This document shows, piece by piece, positions 61,806 through 64,000 of a stretch of DNA of 64,000 nucleotides. Position 1 is the stretch's first letter; every line of letters begins with the position of its first letter. A program made the position numbers and the translations under genes. This stretch comes from Paraphysomonas bandaiensis (lineage: Eukaryota > Chrysophyceae), in NCBI GenBank assembly GCA_965644295.1, contig CBFFRP010000217.1, positions 124,001-188,000 on the forward strand, given 5' to 3'. The notes under the pieces are model-generated. The model saw only the letters and a list, made by a program, of their open reading frames with translations. It had not been told where the DNA came from and did not search any database.

Positions 61806-64000
61806 ATGAGTCGGTTCAATAGGAGTAAAGCATCTAAACCTGTTGAGTATGAGTCGAGTCCAGCTAACCCCATAGGAGTAGCATGCGTCCTCCTTAAGTG
61901 CGGAGATCTCTACACACTGTCCATTACATCCATCTCTGTGTTCTATGAAGTCATATCGAATATCGATAACTTGAAGAGACTGAATGATAACTTCCCGAAA
62001 CTGTGCAGAAGAATACTCGATGTCCCGTCATGCTCCTGGCTGCTGCTGATGCTGTATGCTGCCCCCCACACACTCACCTTAAAGTTATTAGAAGAAGTGT
62101 GTATGTGATGCGTTATTTGGATTATACTAACTTTGTTATAGCTTGTGACTATATTTTCCGCTGCTCGCAAACTCCCGAAGGGGCTTGGCGTTAGAGGGTC
62201 GAGGGGAAAAGCCCATCTCAGTCCCGATGATCACGCTTCTATTGTTCTGGCATGCAAGGAGGCTATCCGTCTCACACTGGTATTGTCAGGCAAGATTATT
62301 GCACATCCATTGGAATCGAGGAGTCCTGTGTGGCTACTTGAGCTCAAGCTTCTAAGTGAGGAGGACGTAATGCAATGCGCCCTTTCGGTCAACTCTCTCT
62401 TGTATGAGTTAGAAATTAACCCAAAGCGGATGCTTATCTCCCACGAAGTGTCGAATATTATATCTTCCTTAGGTGCGAGGTTGCAGCGGTTTGAGAAGAT
62501 ATACATGCGACTTCACAAGTTAGATAAAGAACTGAAAGATCGTAACAAGGACCTTCTTAAAGCAAGGAGAGATTTCAGCTCTATGCTGTATGAGGTGGCC
62601 CATGTCGGTAAGTAAATGCTACTATATCTATAACCTGCTCATGAAATAATCATCAGAAAATGAGGAACAACTAGATATCCCAATAGACTACTACTTGAAA
62701 GAGAATGACGACATGAAATGGTTGTACGAGATTAAGGTCAAACGAAAAGCCGCTAAAGATAAAGTGCAAGATGAGTTCGTGTTGTGTCGCGGCCATTTTG
62801 ATGTAACTTTTTCTTGCATCCGCTGTATGTGTATCCTGGTCTCTCGCGTGGTAGCAATGTACACGGGGTTACACCTAGATACGACTTCACTTGTTCCTCT
62901 TGGCACTGACAGTACTCTCCCGAGCACTCGCAACGTCTCCGCAGCACTATATCCGACAATATACGGGGGCAATTCCTCTGCAGCTGACGGTAATGCCTCT
63001 CAGAAAGATGCTCTTGTGACTAGTTTGTTGCGGGAAGTTCCATGGGATAAACTGGCGAGTATTGCATACATTGAGCGGCGTGTCAGTGGTACTGTGTGTG
63101 CCCGGCTACTGGCCGCTACAGCATGTAAGCTGTCGGATATTTTACAGTGCAGACTTGTTCCATGGGCAAAGCGTGCGCTTGATGACATTGTTAATCTGCC
63201 CAGGTCCTCAATTTATATTATGTGATACTACTATATTTTTCGCATTCCCTGTGCATTATGTCTTTTATTAAGAATGAACTTTCAACTGCGAATTTTTAGG
63301 TGGTATCCAGTTATTGAAGACATTCCAGATGTTGAACTACCTGATTCTCCTAGGGGCGACATATTTGATTCCAATTTCGTGGATGATACTCCAAGAGAGT
63401 CGCCAACTGTGTTTTTCCGTCGCCCTATGACTGTAGATACACGTATTTCGACCGCCCTGGCCTTTTGGGCTTCTAGGGGAAACAGAGCGGTGTCCTCGCG
63501 TATGGCTAGTTGGAAGAATACTGTGGACGACGGATCAGATGAAAGTAGTTTGTGGTCTCAAGTGGTCGTCCTGGCCGAGAATAAAAGCGAGATCATTATG
63601 AACGCGGATGAGTACTACAATAAAACTGACCCGTCGCGCACATTTCGAGAAATGGATCTGAAAAACAAAGCGACTGTGCTACAAGAGTTGGATGTAGATA
63701 ACTCTGACAGTGACTCGGATAGTGAAAGTATGTCGGGGGATAGCTCAGTTGATGTCCCTCACTCTGAGGACGGCATATCATTGGAGCCTAGACATAATAA
63801 GGTTTTCAAACTAATGGTTAGAGATGATTATGCTATGGCAGTTCTTCATCTGTCAGCAACCGAATTTCCTGACGAAAATTCTGAGGAGTTTGATTTATAC
63901 AAAGACGGAAATAAAATATGCAAACAGTAAGTGTGATCGTTTTTTATTTATTGAGATAATTGTACCAATAGCGCCTATAATTGTGCGAGGTATATTCACG
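61806..64000 (+). CDS. Unrecognised protein, 3' end outside the window
   Basis: Model: 61806-62096, 62142-62607, 62657-63203, 63300-63926 and 63972 onward; at least 653 residues, all junctions GT-AG and in frame. The start is the ATG of MSRFNRSKASKP, the first in-frame Met. Residues 25-200 are largely helical and hydrophobic-patterned (GVACVLLKCGDLYTLSITSI). A charged helix lies around residues 215-245 (KLDKELKDRNKDLLKARRDF). Exon 3 has conserved-looking Cys and Trp positions (FSCIRCMCILVSRVV, REVPWDKLASIAYIERR). Exon 4 has an acidic Ser/Asp run (DNSDSDSDSESMSGDSSVD), a likely CK2-type phosphorylation region. No signal peptide. I cannot name a family. Confidence 0.7.

Overview
The window is nuclear DNA of a eukaryote, very probably a unicellular protist. 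Genes are split by short GT-AG introns, mostly 45-75 nt. The products are typically eukaryotic: a CHD-like chromatin protein, a CaMK, a ubiquitin protease, the TREX-2 subunit PCID2 and 3-ketodihydrosphingosine reductase. A giant surface protein combines Pro-Thr repeats in a four-residue register with plant-type LRRs and a GDGWGS motif. That style is common in stramenopiles (diatoms, brown algae, oomycete relatives), so a heterokont is my best guess, unproven. Gene models were spliced by hand. In every multi-exon model that is complete in the window, exon lengths sum to a multiple of three with all frames open.

Layout. 1-2625 (+): 3' part of a CHD/SANT-type chromatin gene. 2.6-4.96 kb: repeats, including a solo Copia LTR. 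4964-9691 (-): 13-exon gene for ankyrin repeats, a helical region and eight VxSRLxxPT repeats. 10482-11973 (+): CaMKI-like kinase with a predicted dual-acylated N-terminus. 13290-14399 (-): KDSR/TSC10. 14789-18692 (+): DUSP-containing USP4/15-like deubiquitinase. 19724-20398 (-): small single-pass membrane protein. 21149-36523 (+): intronless ORF for a 5124-residue type I membrane protein. 38549-43842 (-): intact Ty1/Copia element with 293-bp LTRs and a 5-bp target duplication. 45042-46463 (-): fatty-acid desaturase family protein. 47695-48759 (-): EcKinase/CHK-like protein. 48807-49986: CATA/CTAC microsatellite. 50022-54482: inverted duplication (arms 1860 bp, spacer 741 bp), each arm with a complete PCID2 gene. 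54889-59423 (+): coiled-coil protein of unknown function. 59738-61007: MULE-like non-autonomous transposon with a 10-bp target duplication and a probable captured gene fragment. 61806 to the right edge (+): unrecognised gene, incomplete.

The genes form no pathway cluster; KDSR and the desaturase are both lipid enzymes but lie 31 kb apart. Many neighbours are divergent pairs, and four of five shared promoter regions carry CATA/CTAC tracts. The most unusual elements are the giant surface protein with homogenised internal repeats, the PCID2 palindrome, the ankyrin/SRL-repeat protein and the two young transposons.
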